From Flagellimonas amphidinii (lineage in GTDB: Bacteria > Bacteroidota > Bacteroidia > Flavobacteriales > Flavobacteriaceae), in assembly GCF_013090115.1 (NCBI RefSeq), contig NZ_JABFNN010000039.1, positions 1 through 64,000 of the forward strand: DNA of 64,000 nt. The letters are read 5' to 3'. Below the pieces are notes generated by a model. It was not told the DNA's origin. It was given only the letters and a program-made list of their open reading frames with translations, and ran no database searches. Shown here piece by piece: positions 43,376-53,800 of the stretch. The position numbers and the translations under genes were made by a program. How positions within the stretch are numbered: position 1 is the first letter of the stretch; every line of letters starts with the position of its first letter.

Positions 43376-45080
43376 ATGTCTTTACAGGAGGTTTATCCAG
43401 AAAGTCATCAAATGCCTGTACCAAAAGTGCCAGTAGAATAACAAGGCCACACCCAAAGGCGTTTAGCCATAAATACGACATCCAATCCAAATACCAGCCA
43501 ATGATTACGATGATTTGCGTTACAATGGCAGCAACAAAAACAGCATTACCTTTAATGAACTTAAAGAAAAATGCCAGTAGAAAAATGCCCAGTACATTTC
43601 CGTAGAAAATGGAACCAATAATGTTTACAAGCTGAATAAGATTATCAAAAAGATTGGCAACGCAAGCAATAATTATGGCCAAAATGCCCCAAAGTAGAGT
43701 AAATGCTTTAGTTGCTTTTACGTAGTGCTGTTCATCATGCTCCTCCTTCTGATTTCTTTTATAGAGATCGAGTGCGGTGATGGTTCCCAAAGCATTCAAT
43801 TCCGAAGCAGTGGAAGACATGGCAGCAGAAAGAATGACCGCCAATAAAAGTCCAATAAGGCCTATGGGAAGATTTTCCAATATAAAATGTATGAACACAT
43901 AGTCTTTGTCATTCGTTTCAACAGAATCATCGGCTTGTGCAATCAAAGTTTTGGCAGCATCTCTGTTGGCCTTTTCCCTTTGGTTGATTTTGACAATATC
44001 CTGTTTGGCCTGTTGTATGGCATTATATTCTTTAAGTTCCAAGGCGGCAGAAAATGATTCCTGAGCCATTCTTTTCTCTTTTTCCAGTTCTAAATGACCA
44101 TTTTCAAGGGATTCGTAATTTTTTGCATGCTCAGATTGCATGACGGCTTCAGTAGCAGCTGGATTAAAATTTAATGGAGAAGAATTGTACTGATAAAAAA
44201 CAAAGACCATGGTCCCAACCAGTAGGATGAAGAACTGCATCGGAATTTTTAAAAGCCCATTGAAAATCAATCCTAACTGACTTTCCCGTACAGATTTTCC
44301 TGAAAGATATCGTTGTACTTGGCTCTGATCGGTGCCAAAATAGGCCAAAGCCAAAAAGAAACCACCGGTAATACCACTCCAAAATGTATAACGGTTATTG
44401 GTGTCCAAAGTAAAATCCAAAATTTGAAGCTTATTGTTGGCCCCAGCAATTTTAAGAGCTTCTCCGAATGATACCCCAGTTGGGAGTGAACCCAAAATAA
44501 AAAAGAAAGCAAAGAACATTCCCACCATAATGATGAACATCTGCTGTTTTTGGGTTACACTTACTGCTTTTGTTCCACCGGAAACGGTGTAGATAATAAC
44601 CAGAATACCAATTATAATATTGAGGGTGCGCAAATCCCACCCCAAAACTGCTGATAAAATAATGGAAGGGGCAAAAATGGTTATTCCAGCAGCCAGTCCC
44701 CGCTGGACTAAAAACAAAATTGCGGTAAGTGTCCGGGTTTTTAAATCAAATCGACCTTCCAACATTTCATAAGCGGTGAAGACCTTCAATTTTCTATAAA
44801 TGGGAATAAAAACCAAGCAGATCACAATCATGGCCAAAGGCAGTCCAAAATAGAATTGTACAAAACCCATTCCATCGTGGAAAGCCTGTCCTGGAGTTGA
44901 CAAAAAGGTTATTGCACTGGCCTGGGTGGCCATTACTGAAAGTCCGATGGTCCACCATTTGGCATCATTTCCGCCTCTTACGTAATCATCAACATTCTTG
45001 CTGCCACGGGTTTTCCAAACACCATATCCAACAATAAATAGCAGCGTGCCGCCAAGAACTATCCAATCAAGTACATTCAT
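43374..45080 (-). CDS. Sodium:solute symporter with a coiled-coil insert
   Basis: The 568-residue SSS-family transporter has DDYVRGGNDAKWWTIGLS at the start and GGFFLALAYFGTDQSQVQRY in the middle. Between helices at about residues 305-392 it carries a long charged segment (ENGHLELEKEKRM, KQDIVKINQREK) likely to form a coiled coil outside the membrane. The substrate is not given by the sequence. It is the last gene of the unit with the 38-residue peptide and the PIG-L deacetylase, so an amino-sugar derivative is one possibility. Confidence 0.88.
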   Translation of the reverse strand: MNVLDWIVLGGTLLFIVGYGVWKTRGSKNVDDYVRGGNDAKWWTIGLSVMATQASAITFLSTPGQAFHDGMGFVQFYFGLPLAMIVICLVFIPIYRKLKVFTAYEMLEGRFDLKTRTLTAILFLVQRGLAAGITIFAPSIILSAVLGWDLRTLNIIIGILVIIYTVSGGTKAVSVTQKQQMFIIMVGMFFAFFFILGSLPTGVSFGEALKIAGANNKLQILDFTLDTNNRYTFWSGITGGFFLALAYFGTDQSQVQRYLSGKSVRESQLGLIFNGLLKIPMQFFILLVGTMVFVFYQYNSSPLNFNPAATEAVMQSEHAKNYESLENGHLELEKEKRMAQESFSAALELKEYNAIQQAKQDIVKINQREKANRDAAKTLIAQADDSVETNDKDYVFIHFILENLPIGLIGLLLAVILSAAMSSTASELNALGTITALDLYKRNQKEEHDEQHYVKATKAFTLLWGILAIIIACVANLFDNLIQLVNIIGSIFYGNVLGIFLLAFFFKFIKGNAVFVAAIVTQIIVIIGWYLDWMSYLWLNAFGCGLVILLALLVQAFDDFLDKPPVKT

Positions 45081-45086
45081 TAAGGT

Positions 45087-45203
45087 TTAGTTATTTAGTG
45101 CCATGATGACGTAAAAAATCAAAACATAGATGATGTTCAAAAGAACAACCAAAGAGTATTCTTTTTTCCATTGGGAATCGTTTGCTTCACTATCCTTTGA
45201 CAT
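45087..45203 (-). CDS. 38-residue single-helix membrane peptide
   Basis: The small frame reads MSKDSEANDSQWKKEYSL and then a hydrophobic helix of about 18 residues (ending FYVIMALNN). Its ATG overlaps the end of the deacetylase gene by 14 bases and its stop is six bases before the symporter ATG. The tight fit, the clean topology (charged N-terminus, single helix) and similarity to small partners of SSS symporters support a real gene. It may be a symporter subunit like the DUF4212 protein. It is below the usual gene-finder size limit. Confidence 0.7.
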   Translation of the reverse strand: MSKDSEANDSQWKKEYSLVVLLNIIYVLIFYVIMALNN

Positions 45204-47721
45204 TATTCTCTGTTTTTACTTCATCTTTTCCAATGGAAAGCATATTGGCAAATAGTTTATATGCTCCCGAAACACCTGCGGGAAGTTCCCTGAAAAAACT
45301 CAGTCCGCTGTAAATATAGTAGCCTTCACCATAGGGAGCAACAAGTAGACTTCCTTCTTTAGGAGCTTCATCCTCATCATTCATGGATAATATTGGGGTA
45401 AATTCCGTGCTCCATTCTTTTGGAAAATAGAGTCCTCTTTCCTGCACCCATCCATCAAAATCACTTTCTTGCAGTGTATTTGGAAAATTTACCAAAGAGT
45501 GGTTTTTGGATATGATATTCACCTTGGCAGTCTCATCTGTAACACGGTCTCTTGAAAGGGTCAAATCATATGGAGCAATATTTTCAAATTGCTTGGACCA
45601 TCTGCCAGCGGTGTTGTATTGTACAATCATATTGCCGCCATTCTTCACATAATCGAACAATAAGGGTTGCTTAAATTTTAATGCGTCTACAACATTGTAA
45701 GCTCGGATACCAACCACTATTGCATCATATTTATCCAAAGAACCTTTTTGGATATCATCAGGATCAATAGTATGAACTTGATATCCGATCTGTTCCAAAC
45801 TTTCAGGCACTTTATCGCCAGCTCCCATGATATATCCGATATGCTCACCTGATTTTTGGATGGCCATATGAACAACTTTGGCTTCAGATGGCAACAAAAT
45901 GGATTGTTTAGGGATATGATTATAGGCAATTTCAACAAGTTCTTTGCTGAACGTTTGATTCCCGATGGTTACAACAGGGGTTATTTTCCCCTCACTTTCG
46001 TATGTTGGTGGTGTTACTTTAAAAATGATGGATTGTTCTTGGCCTTTTTGAGCAATTGAAAAAACAGCACTTTTTGGTGAAACTTCCCAACCTTGTGGAT
46101 GGTTCAATACCACAGTGCCTTCAATATCATCTTTACCAGCTCTTACTTTTACTATGACATCCTTGGTGCTTTCATCAGAAAATATCAGGACTTTTTCTTC
46201 AATTTTTGAGGTGGCTTTAGGTAGTACAACAAAGGGTTCGTACAATTCACCTCTGTCTGGTTTTGAAAATCGATGAACAACTGGTTTTTCAAAACTTACT
46301 TCAACCCCATCAAAATCCAATACAAAAGAGGTGTTAAATGCACTTGGAGTTTCTGGTTTTCCAATCATTTTTTGATTTTGTACCACATACATTCCCAAGC
46401 TTCCCGGTTCATTAAGCCAGTAGGGACTGGAATATTCCGTATCCGCTGGCACAGTGAAGTCCAGTTCCAGATTTTTCTTTTCGTTGTTGGATAGCGATTG
46501 ATTGGGAGCGATTGTAGAAGTAGTACCTACCAATTTCACCTCTTTTAGAATAATATTTTGGGAACTTCTGTTCAGAGCTTCAATTTGAATTTTGACGTTA
46601 TCACCTGGAGTAGTGGAAGCTGAAGAAGAGCTGGCTTCTAAATAAAGTCCAGTACATGCTAGAATCAGTGATTTCAGCTCTTTGGATTTTAAGGCCTTCC
46701 AATGTTCATCTTCAATCTGCTGTAATAGTTTATAGGCTTCAACTAATTGTGGAACATGTTTGGATGGATTCCTAAAATCAAAATTCTTTTCAACTTCATA
46801 TAAAATGGAACCTACAGCATCACCACCCTTTACACGTGACCAAGTTGTATTGATGCCATCAAACAAATTATTGGAAGCAGGTAGGTCACCTTTTAGCAAT
46901 TCTACATATTCTTCTTGTGTTCCTCTCGTGGTCAATCTGCCAAAACCTTGGCATAAGTGTTGACTACTTGCCACGGAAGCGATTTCATTATTGGAAAGTC
47001 CGAGTTCTGGATAATAAACACCGATGTCCAACTTTAGCATATTGGACTTATCGGCTTTTTCAAAATTTTCTCGACCGCCGTAAAACCACCAGGAGGTATT
47101 GAAAAACATCCTTCTGGGTTGCCATGTGGATGTATAGTTAAGTTGTTCTGGATATGAATCTGGATTATTGGTCAAGTCAAAGGCCTCTAAGCTCAACATG
47201 GCCGAGGACGTGTGATGACCGTGGGTTGTTCCGGGGGTCCTATGGTCAAAACGATTGATGATCACATCGGGTTTTAGGGTACGAATGGCCCAAACAACAT
47301 CCCCAAGGACTTTGTCTTTATCCCAGATTTTTAGTGTCTCCTTGGGCAACTTAGAATAACCAAAATCATTCGCGCGGGAAAATAACTGTTCTCCACCATC
47401 CACCCTTCGGGCAGCCAACAATTCTTGGGTTCTGAGGACACCTAAAAGTTCTCGCAATTCAGAGCCTATTAAGTTTTGTCCACCATCTCCTCGAGTTAAT
47501 GAGAGGTAAACTGTGTTAGCTTTATCGTGATTTGATAAATATGAAATAAGTCGTGTATTTTCATCATCCGGATGGGCGGCAACATACAATGCAGTACCCA
47601 AAAAATTCAACTTTTGAAGGCTGTGATAAATTTCTGCTGACGTAGGTTTTGTTGGTTTTTGGGCACTTAGATTTGAGGTTACAATGACAATGGCCACAAT
47701 GCCGGCCCAAAAGTATCGCAT
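45190..47721 (-). CDS. Exported PIG-L (LmbE-like) deacetylase, multidomain
   Basis: The N-terminal domain is a zinc-dependent N-acetyl deacetylase with AAHPDDENTR and, further on, HRTPGTTHGHHT. A signal peptide (MRYFWAGIVAIVIVTSNLSAQ) precedes it. The middle is a beta-rich region and the C-terminal third (IGYIMGAGDKVPESLEQIGYQV, GIRAYNVVDALKF, YDYVKNGGNMIVQYNT) resembles a class I glutamine amidotransferase/ThuA-like fold. I chose the Met at 47721, because a TATATTTG promoter element at 47745-47752 lies inside the longer frame. The product is 843 residues. It is likely to act on N-acetylated sugars in the periplasm. Confidence 0.85.
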   Translation of the reverse strand: MRYFWAGIVAIVIVTSNLSAQKPTKPTSAEIYHSLQKLNFLGTALYVAAHPDDENTRLISYLSNHDKANTVYLSLTRGDGGQNLIGSELRELLGVLRTQELLAARRVDGGEQLFSRANDFGYSKLPKETLKIWDKDKVLGDVVWAIRTLKPDVIINRFDHRTPGTTHGHHTSSAMLSLEAFDLTNNPDSYPEQLNYTSTWQPRRMFFNTSWWFYGGRENFEKADKSNMLKLDIGVYYPELGLSNNEIASVASSQHLCQGFGRLTTRGTQEEYVELLKGDLPASNNLFDGINTTWSRVKGGDAVGSILYEVEKNFDFRNPSKHVPQLVEAYKLLQQIEDEHWKALKSKELKSLILACTGLYLEASSSSASTTPGDNVKIQIEALNRSSQNIILKEVKLVGTTSTIAPNQSLSNNEKKNLELDFTVPADTEYSSPYWLNEPGSLGMYVVQNQKMIGKPETPSAFNTSFVLDFDGVEVSFEKPVVHRFSKPDRGELYEPFVVLPKATSKIEEKVLIFSDESTKDVIVKVRAGKDDIEGTVVLNHPQGWEVSPKSAVFSIAQKGQEQSIIFKVTPPTYESEGKITPVVTIGNQTFSKELVEIAYNHIPKQSILLPSEAKVVHMAIQKSGEHIGYIMGAGDKVPESLEQIGYQVHTIDPDDIQKGSLDKYDAIVVGIRAYNVVDALKFKQPLLFDYVKNGGNMIVQYNTAGRWSKQFENIAPYDLTLSRDRVTDETAKVNIISKNHSLVNFPNTLQESDFDGWVQERGLYFPKEWSTEFTPILSMNDEDEAPKEGSLLVAPYGEGYYIYSGLSFFRELPAGVSGAYKLFANMLSIGKDEVKTENNVKG

Positions 47722-47744
47722 AGATGGTTTTTTAGTGGTTATTT

Positions 47745-47752
47745 CAAATATA
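47745..47752 (-). promoter_or_regulatory. -7 element of the deacetylase-symporter operon
   Basis: The minus strand reads TATATTTG. The transcript would start near 47738, 17 bases before the ATG at 47721, so this element decides the start choice. Confidence 0.5.
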
Positions 47753-47826
47753 GAAAGATTCAAACCACAGCAGACGTAATTTAGAACATCTTTAACAAGG
47801 TATGTTTGGCAAAAACATACTAGAAA

Positions 47827-48789
47827 TCATAATCCTAAACTGTCTCGAAGTATTAAATCTTCATTGCCATTTTGTCCCCAATATGGGGTTTTAAGAGACT
47901 TTAATCGAGTGGCCTTAGTGGTCATTATCTTGGCATTGGGACCAAATCCGCTCTTAAAATCTTCTGTCCAACTTTCAATGGTATGAGGAAAATCAGCAGA
48001 GAAATTAATGGTAAGGGCCCTTTCCAATTCTGGATAGGTAATGGTATAACTATTCAAACCATTTTTTGAATTTAAAGAGGTGATGGCATCATATGCCTTG
48101 ATTGGTTTGTGCCTTAGACGGGTGTATTCCAATGAAGGAATGATTTTAAGATTGCCTATGGGCAAATCTTGTGGGTTGATTCTAATTTTGGCCCAAATTT
48201 CATCTTCCAATAGATTCTTTTCCATTTTAAACTCTCTGTCAGCTTCACTTTCAAAATAGGAATGGGATGTCAATTCAAACTGATCCCGATTGTTGATTTG
48301 TGAATACACATGTCCACACCATTCTTGCATGGAAAAGCTGGTTTTTATGGCATGCTGATTATCATGAACCGGATAAAAAACACTACTCATAACAGAATAT
48401 GGATAAATTCCTGTCAAGTATTTTTTTGTGGTATTTAACTTTAGTACAGATACATTATTTCGCCCATTTCTATCTGCTTTCACTTGTTTTTCTGGAAGAA
48501 ATGGTTCAGTAACGTAAATGAGAACAGAGTGACCGTCTCTTATTTGTCCATAACGTGCTTGTTCTAGTTTATACGAGGTTATTTCTGCATTCCCAGCGTA
48601 CCAATATGCTTTAAATTCTTCCGATAGTGGTTTTGCCTTTTTCTTTTTTTCAATTGGTTTAGGAGTTTCCGAGGTATTCATGGCCAGCTCCTTGGAACCC
48701 ATGGTAGAAGATTTTTCCTTGCATCCTGTAAATACAAAAGTAAATACCAAACAGGCAAAAGCTAATATTTTGAAAGTGGGATTTTTCAT
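47827..48789 (-). CDS. Uncharacterised septum-neighbour lipoprotein
   Basis: I do not recognise a functional family. The protein has a lipoprotein signal (FTGC) followed by KEKSS, then a Lys-rich linker (PIEKKKKAKPLSEEFKAYWYAG) and a globular domain of about 250 residues (LNTTKKYLTGIYPYSVMSSVFYP, TFSMQEWCGHVYSQ-like segment). Homologues in flavobacteria are often labelled as septum formation inhibitor Maf, apparently copied from the adjacent maf gene; it has no Maf motif. It is 320 residues and follows maf by 89 bases in the direction of transcription. Confidence 0.75.
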   Translation of the reverse strand: MKNPTFKILAFACLVFTFVFTGCKEKSSTMGSKELAMNTSETPKPIEKKKKAKPLSEEFKAYWYAGNAEITSYKLEQARYGQIRDGHSVLIYVTEPFLPEKQVKADRNGRNNVSVLKLNTTKKYLTGIYPYSVMSSVFYPVHDNQHAIKTSFSMQEWCGHVYSQINNRDQFELTSHSYFESEADREFKMEKNLLEDEIWAKIRINPQDLPIGNLKIIPSLEYTRLRHKPIKAYDAITSLNSKNGLNSYTITYPELERALTINFSADFPHTIESWTEDFKSGFGPNAKIMTTKATRLKSLKTPYWGQNGNEDLILRDSLGL

Positions 48790-48878
48790 GGTGTCGTTTT
48801 GTTAAAGTTACTGATGAAGTCGTGAAGAACCATAGAACTTAACATTTTGTATGGTAAAACTCAATTTCAGCTCATACC

Positions 48879-49469
48879 TTACCATTGCATTAAGGTTTGA
48901 TAGACCAGATGGGTGGGCAGACCCACCACATTGGTGTATGGACCTTTGATTTCTGAAATGCCGATCATTCCAATCCATTCTTGAATTCCATAAGCACCAG
49001 CTTTATCAAAAGGTTGGCATGAATCGATGTAGTAGTGGATTTCATCATCCGTAAAATCCTTGAATTTCACCCAAGTATTGGCACTTACAGTTTTTTGTTC
49101 CGATGAGGAAGTTAAACAAACTGATGTAATTACCTCATGCCAGTCCCCAGACAAGATTTTTAGCATTTCAAAAGCTTCTTCCTTGTTTGCTGCTTTGGCC
49201 AAAGACATGTTATTGTACCAAACCACGGTATCGGATGTCAGTACAATATCGTTGGGTTTTAACTCAGTTATAAAAACACTGGCCTTTAATTGTGCTAAAT
49301 ATTCTGAGATTTCTTGTCCTTGTAAATGTTCGGGATATACTTCTTCCACCGATTTAGGCCTCACTTCAAAGTCAAGCCCCATTTCTTCTAGGAACATTTT
49401 GCGTCTGGGAGAACCGGAACCTAAAATCAAATGAAGCCCATTGAGTTTTTCTTTGAGTGGATTAGTCAT
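48879..49469 (-). CDS. maf: Maf family nucleotide pyrophosphatase
   Basis: Maf proteins hydrolyse non-canonical or modified nucleoside triphosphates such as dTTP, UTP or m7GTP. The motif GSGSPRRK (17-24) and the SDTVVWYN and GAYGIQEWIG segments are diagnostic. The length of 196 is typical. It overlaps the KdsC-like gene by eight bases. Confidence 0.94.
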   Translation of the reverse strand: MTNPLKEKLNGLHLILGSGSPRRKMFLEEMGLDFEVRPKSVEEVYPEHLQGQEISEYLAQLKASVFITELKPNDIVLTSDTVVWYNNMSLAKAANKEEAFEMLKILSGDWHEVITSVCLTSSSEQKTVSANTWVKFKDFTDDEIHYYIDSCQPFDKAGAYGIQEWIGMIGISEIKGPYTNVVGLPTHLVYQTLMQW

Positions 49470-49989
49470 TTTTAGCGCTGTAATTGTCGTTCCAATCTCC
49501 TCGCACTTTTAGAACCTGTTCAATGATGTCCCTTACACAACCTTCACCACCATTTTTATGCGAAACATAGTCTGAAATAGCCTTAACCTCTTGTACTGCA
49601 TTTTGTGGAGAGGTAGCCAAGGCCACCATTTTCATAGGGGGAATGTCTGGAAGATCATCTCCCATATATAATACCGTTTTTGGGTCAATATTGTAGATGT
49701 CCAAATACTCTTCCAAAGGTTCTGTTTTGTGATGTGCTCCCATGTAAAAATCTGTAACTCCCAAGCCTTTCAACCGTTCTTTTACGCCTTCGTTGGTTCC
49801 ACCTGTAATAATGCAGACATTATATCCTTTCAAAATGGCTGTTTTAAGGGCATATCCATCCTTTACGCTCATTTTGCGTAGCATTTCCCCTTTTGTGGTA
49901 ATCAAAACAGAGCCATCTGTAAATACACCATCAACATCAAAAACAAAAGTGGTAATGTCGCTCAACAGCTCTTTATAGTTCTTTTTCAT
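49462..49989 (-). CDS. kdsC: KdsC-like HAD phosphatase
   Basis: The 175-residue protein has the KdsC-type HAD motif FDVDGVFTDGSV (17-28) with two catalytic aspartates, and the MGDDLPDIPPM motif IV. KdsC removes phosphate from Kdo 8-phosphate for lipopolysaccharide synthesis. The symbol is based on family similarity; kdsA and kdsB are not nearby. It overlaps both neighbours, so three genes (DUF2520, this and maf) form one unit. Confidence 0.87.
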   Translation of the reverse strand: MKKNYKELLSDITTFVFDVDGVFTDGSVLITTKGEMLRKMSVKDGYALKTAILKGYNVCIITGGTNEGVKERLKGLGVTDFYMGAHHKTEPLEEYLDIYNIDPKTVLYMGDDLPDIPPMKMVALATSPQNAVQEVKAISDYVSHKNGGEGCVRDIIEQVLKVRGDWNDNYSAKND

Positions 49990-50740
49990 ACAGTTCTCTT
50001 ATTGCTTCGCTAAATTTTGTATAAAGTTCTATGTGTTTGTCGTTATTCAATAAAGATAAATGCTTTTTTATGCTTTCTTGGTCATTCCTTCTTGCTGGAC
50101 CAGTTTGAGCTTGCTTGGGTGACATCAGTTGTATCTTTTCTGCAGTTTCCTTGATCAAGGGTTTCAAAAGGTCAAAAGGTAATTCAACATCCAAACAAAT
50201 CTCTTCACCCACACCATACAAATAGTTGGTGAAGTTATTCACGAAAACGGCCGCAAGATGCATTTTTTTTCGCTGCTCTGAATCAATTTCATGCACATTG
50301 TTGGAAATAGAACGTGCAAGTTTATGAAGTGTCTGAAGCGCTGCTTTATTTTTTGTTTCTATACAAATAGGAGTTTCTTCAAAGTTCAGCGATTTACCTT
50401 TGGTAAAAGTTTGCAGCGGATAAAAGACACTTTTGTTAGGATGTTGAATCACATCCATTTCCATTGCCCCGGATGTGTGCGCTACAATTCCTTTTTTATC
50501 TGATAGAAACTGCGAAACTTCGGCAATGGAACCATCGCTTACTGCAATAATGTAGACGTCAGCTTCTTTGATGGCACTGAAATCGCTTGAAGTTTGAGTT
50601 TCGGGTGCAAATCCTTCTAGACTATTTTGGTTGCGCCCTACAACTTGGGAAACATACACTTCTTCTGCGTTAAGAAATTCATTGAACAAATGTTTTGCAA
50701 CATTCCCGGTGCCAAGGATTACGATGTTCAGCATGTTCAA
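49973..50740 (-). CDS. DUF2520 Rossmann-fold protein
   Basis: The 255-residue protein has a NAD(P)-binding start (IVILGTGNVAKHLFNEF) and a C-terminal helical domain with LAAVFVNNFTNYLY. It resembles ketopantoate or pyrroline-carboxylate reductases in form, but its function is not known. A second ATG at 50734 (MLNIVILG) is an alternative start. It overlaps the KdsC-like gene by 17 bases. Confidence 0.88.
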   Translation of the reverse strand: MNMLNIVILGTGNVAKHLFNEFLNAEEVYVSQVVGRNQNSLEGFAPETQTSSDFSAIKEADVYIIAVSDGSIAEVSQFLSDKKGIVAHTSGAMEMDVIQHPNKSVFYPLQTFTKGKSLNFEETPICIETKNKAALQTLHKLARSISNNVHEIDSEQRKKMHLAAVFVNNFTNYLYGVGEEICLDVELPFDLLKPLIKETAEKIQLMSPKQAQTGPARRNDQESIKKHLSLLNNDKHIELYTKFSEAIRELYEKEL

Positions 50741-50835
50741 AACTACAAATTAAACACTACAGTTTTTGGGCGAAATATTAACAGATTTACCGTGTTTTTC
50801 TTTTGAGCTTGAGTAGGTAAGTGGTGAAAACGCCG

Positions 50836-50843
50836 TATTTTTG
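50836..50843 (+). promoter_or_regulatory. -7 element of ccsBA
   Basis: TATTTTTG matches TAnnTTTG exactly and a TTG lies 24 bases upstream. The transcript would start near 50849, after the first ATG of the open frame (50821), so the ATG at 50869 is the likelier start. Confidence 0.5.
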
Positions 50844-50868
50844 CAAGCTGAAAACCACACGGAAATCA

Positions 50869-53800
50869 ATGATTGACATTCTTAAAAAGACCCTTTTTTC
50901 CACAAGACTTATGGCCGTACTTTTTTTGGTTTTTGCAACAGCAATGGCCATAGGCACTTTTGTGGAAAGCTGGTACAGTACCGAAACAGCACGGATATAC
51001 ATCTATAATGCCACTTGGTTTGAGGTTATCATGGTCTTTTTTGTCATCAATTTTTTGGGCAATATTTTCAGGTACAAATTGGTGTCATGGAAAAAGTGGC
51101 CGGTTCTTGTGCTACATTTATCTTGGATTTTAATCATATTGGGTGCTTTTGTAACAAGATATATCAGTTATGAGGGGATCATGCCCATTCGCGAGGGGAA
51201 TTCTGAGAATCGATTTTATTCAGATAAAACCTATTTGACCGCATTTGTTGATGGGGAGATTAACGGAGAGGTTAAAAGAAGGGTTTTGGAAGATGATATT
51301 TTGGTCACACCTGAAGGTAAACGCTCCAGCCTTCCATGGAAATCCGATTTTAATGGGCAGCCTTTTACCATTTCTTATGTTGATTTTATCCAAGGGGCCG
51401 AAGAAGGATTGATACCAGATGAAAATGGTCAAGAATATTTAAAAATTGTTGAGGCCGGAGATGGGCAACGACATGAGCATTATTTGGAAAATGGTCAAAT
51501 AGCAAGTATTCACAACGTACTCTTTGCCCTCAATAATGAAACCGATGGTGCCATCAATATTTATATTGATGAAGAGGGCTATAAAATCAAATCTCCTTTT
51601 GCAGGCAATTTCATGCGAATGGCAGACCAGTTCCGAGGACAAGTTGTCAACGACAGTATTCAAACGCTTCAATTGCGTTCCCTCTACAATATGGCCGGAA
51701 TGCAATTTGTGATTCCCGAACCGTTAGTTAAAGGAAGTTATGGCATCGTTAAAGTTGCAGAAGACAAAGTGACGGATGCAACCCAAGATGCCTTGGTGAT
51801 TTCCATCTCTGCCAACGGTGAAACCCAAGAAATTAAATTGTTGGGAGGTAAGGGCTCTTCCAATTTTTCAGATAAGATAAAAGTGGGCGGATTGGATTTC
51901 TCATTGAGTTATGGATCTAAAGTTTACGAATTGCCATTTTCCATTCGGTTGAACGATTTTATTGCTGAGAAATACCCAGGAACCGAAACGGGCTATTCTT
52001 CCTTCATGAGCAAAATTTCTGTGGACGATTCCCGATCTTTTGATTACGATATTTATATGAACCATGTCTTGGACCACAGAGGATATCGATTTTTTCAATC
52101 CAGTTTTCATCCAGATGAAAAAGGAACCATTCTTTCCGTGAACCATGATTTTTGGGGTACTTGGATAACCTATATAGGTTATTTTTTACTCTATATTGGA
52201 TTAATGGGCATTATGTTCTTCGGAAAGACCCGATTTAGAGATTTACAAAAAGCTCTTGAGAAAGTCAAAGCCAAAAAAGCAGCATTAACTACAATATTTT
52301 TTCTTCTAGGGGGCTTTTTCATGCAAGCACAGGAAAGTACTACAGATCATGAACATGCAGCATTGCCGACCCAGGCACAAGTAGATTCCATCATCCAATC
52401 TACCGTTGTCTCCAAAGAACATGCGGAAAAATTTGGCACTTTGGTTATTCAGGATGAAGGAGGTAGGATGAAACCGGTACATACTTTTGCTTCAGAATTG
52501 TTACGAAAGCTTAGTGGAGAGGCCAAATACAAAGATTTGACCGCCGATCAGGTCTTTTTGTCCATGATGATGAATCCAGGGGTTTGGTATAATACTGAAT
52601 TCATTACCCTTGCCAAATGGCAAAACGATAGTATTCGAAAAATCATAGGCGTTCCAAAAGGTACAGAACTTGTAAAAGCTACCGATTTTTTTGATGCAAA
52701 GGGTGTTTATAAATTGCAACCTTATCTGGAAAAGGCAACATCAACCAATAATCCATCCAATTTTGAAAAAGATTTTAAAAAGTTGGGGGAGCGACTTAGT
52801 TTGCTCAATATTGCTTTGAGTGGTCAAATCGTGAAAATATTTCCATTGTTGAATGATGAGAACAACAAATGGATCTCTGCTGTTGAATATCGTTCTGGTC
52901 AGTATCAAGTACAGGATTCTTTGTATGCCAACTTCATCAGAAATTCTGTGCCGTATTATTTGGGGACACTCAAAACTGCAATGGCTTCGGGAGATTATAC
53001 GCAGTCAGATAAATTGCTGGAAGCCTTCAAACAGAATCAAAAAAACCACGGGGCGGAAGTATTGCCCAGTGAACAGAAAATCAAAACAGAGATTATTTAT
53101 AACAAACTTGATCTCTTTAATAGGTTATACAAATACTATGCTTTTGTAGGGCTGTTGCTATTTTTCGTTCTGATTTTTAGAATTTTCAAAGAACGAGAAA
53201 TATGGAAAGCTACAGCATATCTACTAAAAGGTACGATTATTTTATTTTTTATATGGCACACCTCCGGACTTATAATGAGGTGGTATATTTCTGGTCATGC
53301 CCCTTGGAGTGATGCTTATGAGAGTATTTTGTATGTGGCCTGGGCCACCATGGGTATTGGATTGGCCTTGGGCAGAAAAAGTGAACTCACTATAGCTGCA
53401 AGTGCCTTTGTCACCTCCATGTTGCTTTGGATTGCCCATCAAAGTTGGGTGGATCCGGCAATTGCCAATCTTGTTCCTGTATTGGATAGCTATTGGTTGA
53501 TGATTCATGTGGCAGTAATTGTTGGCAGTTATGGGCCATTGACCGTAGGTATGATTCTTGGGGTGGTTTGTTTGCTATTGATCGTTCTCACCACCAAAGA
53601 GAACAAAAAGAAAATGGAACTCAATATTCAAGAACTGACAATCATCAATGAACTGGCACTGACTACAGGATTGGTGATGCTTACTATAGGTAACTTTTTG
53701 GGTGGACAATGGGCCAACGAAAGCTGGGGTCGCTATTGGGGTTGGGACCCAAAGGAGACCTGGGCCTTGATTTCCATAATGGTCTATGCTTTTGTGGTGC

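Noticed and set aside
50821-50868. CcsBA start at 50821
   Set aside because: A -7 element at 50836-50843 lies in this stretch, so it would be upstream of the transcript start.
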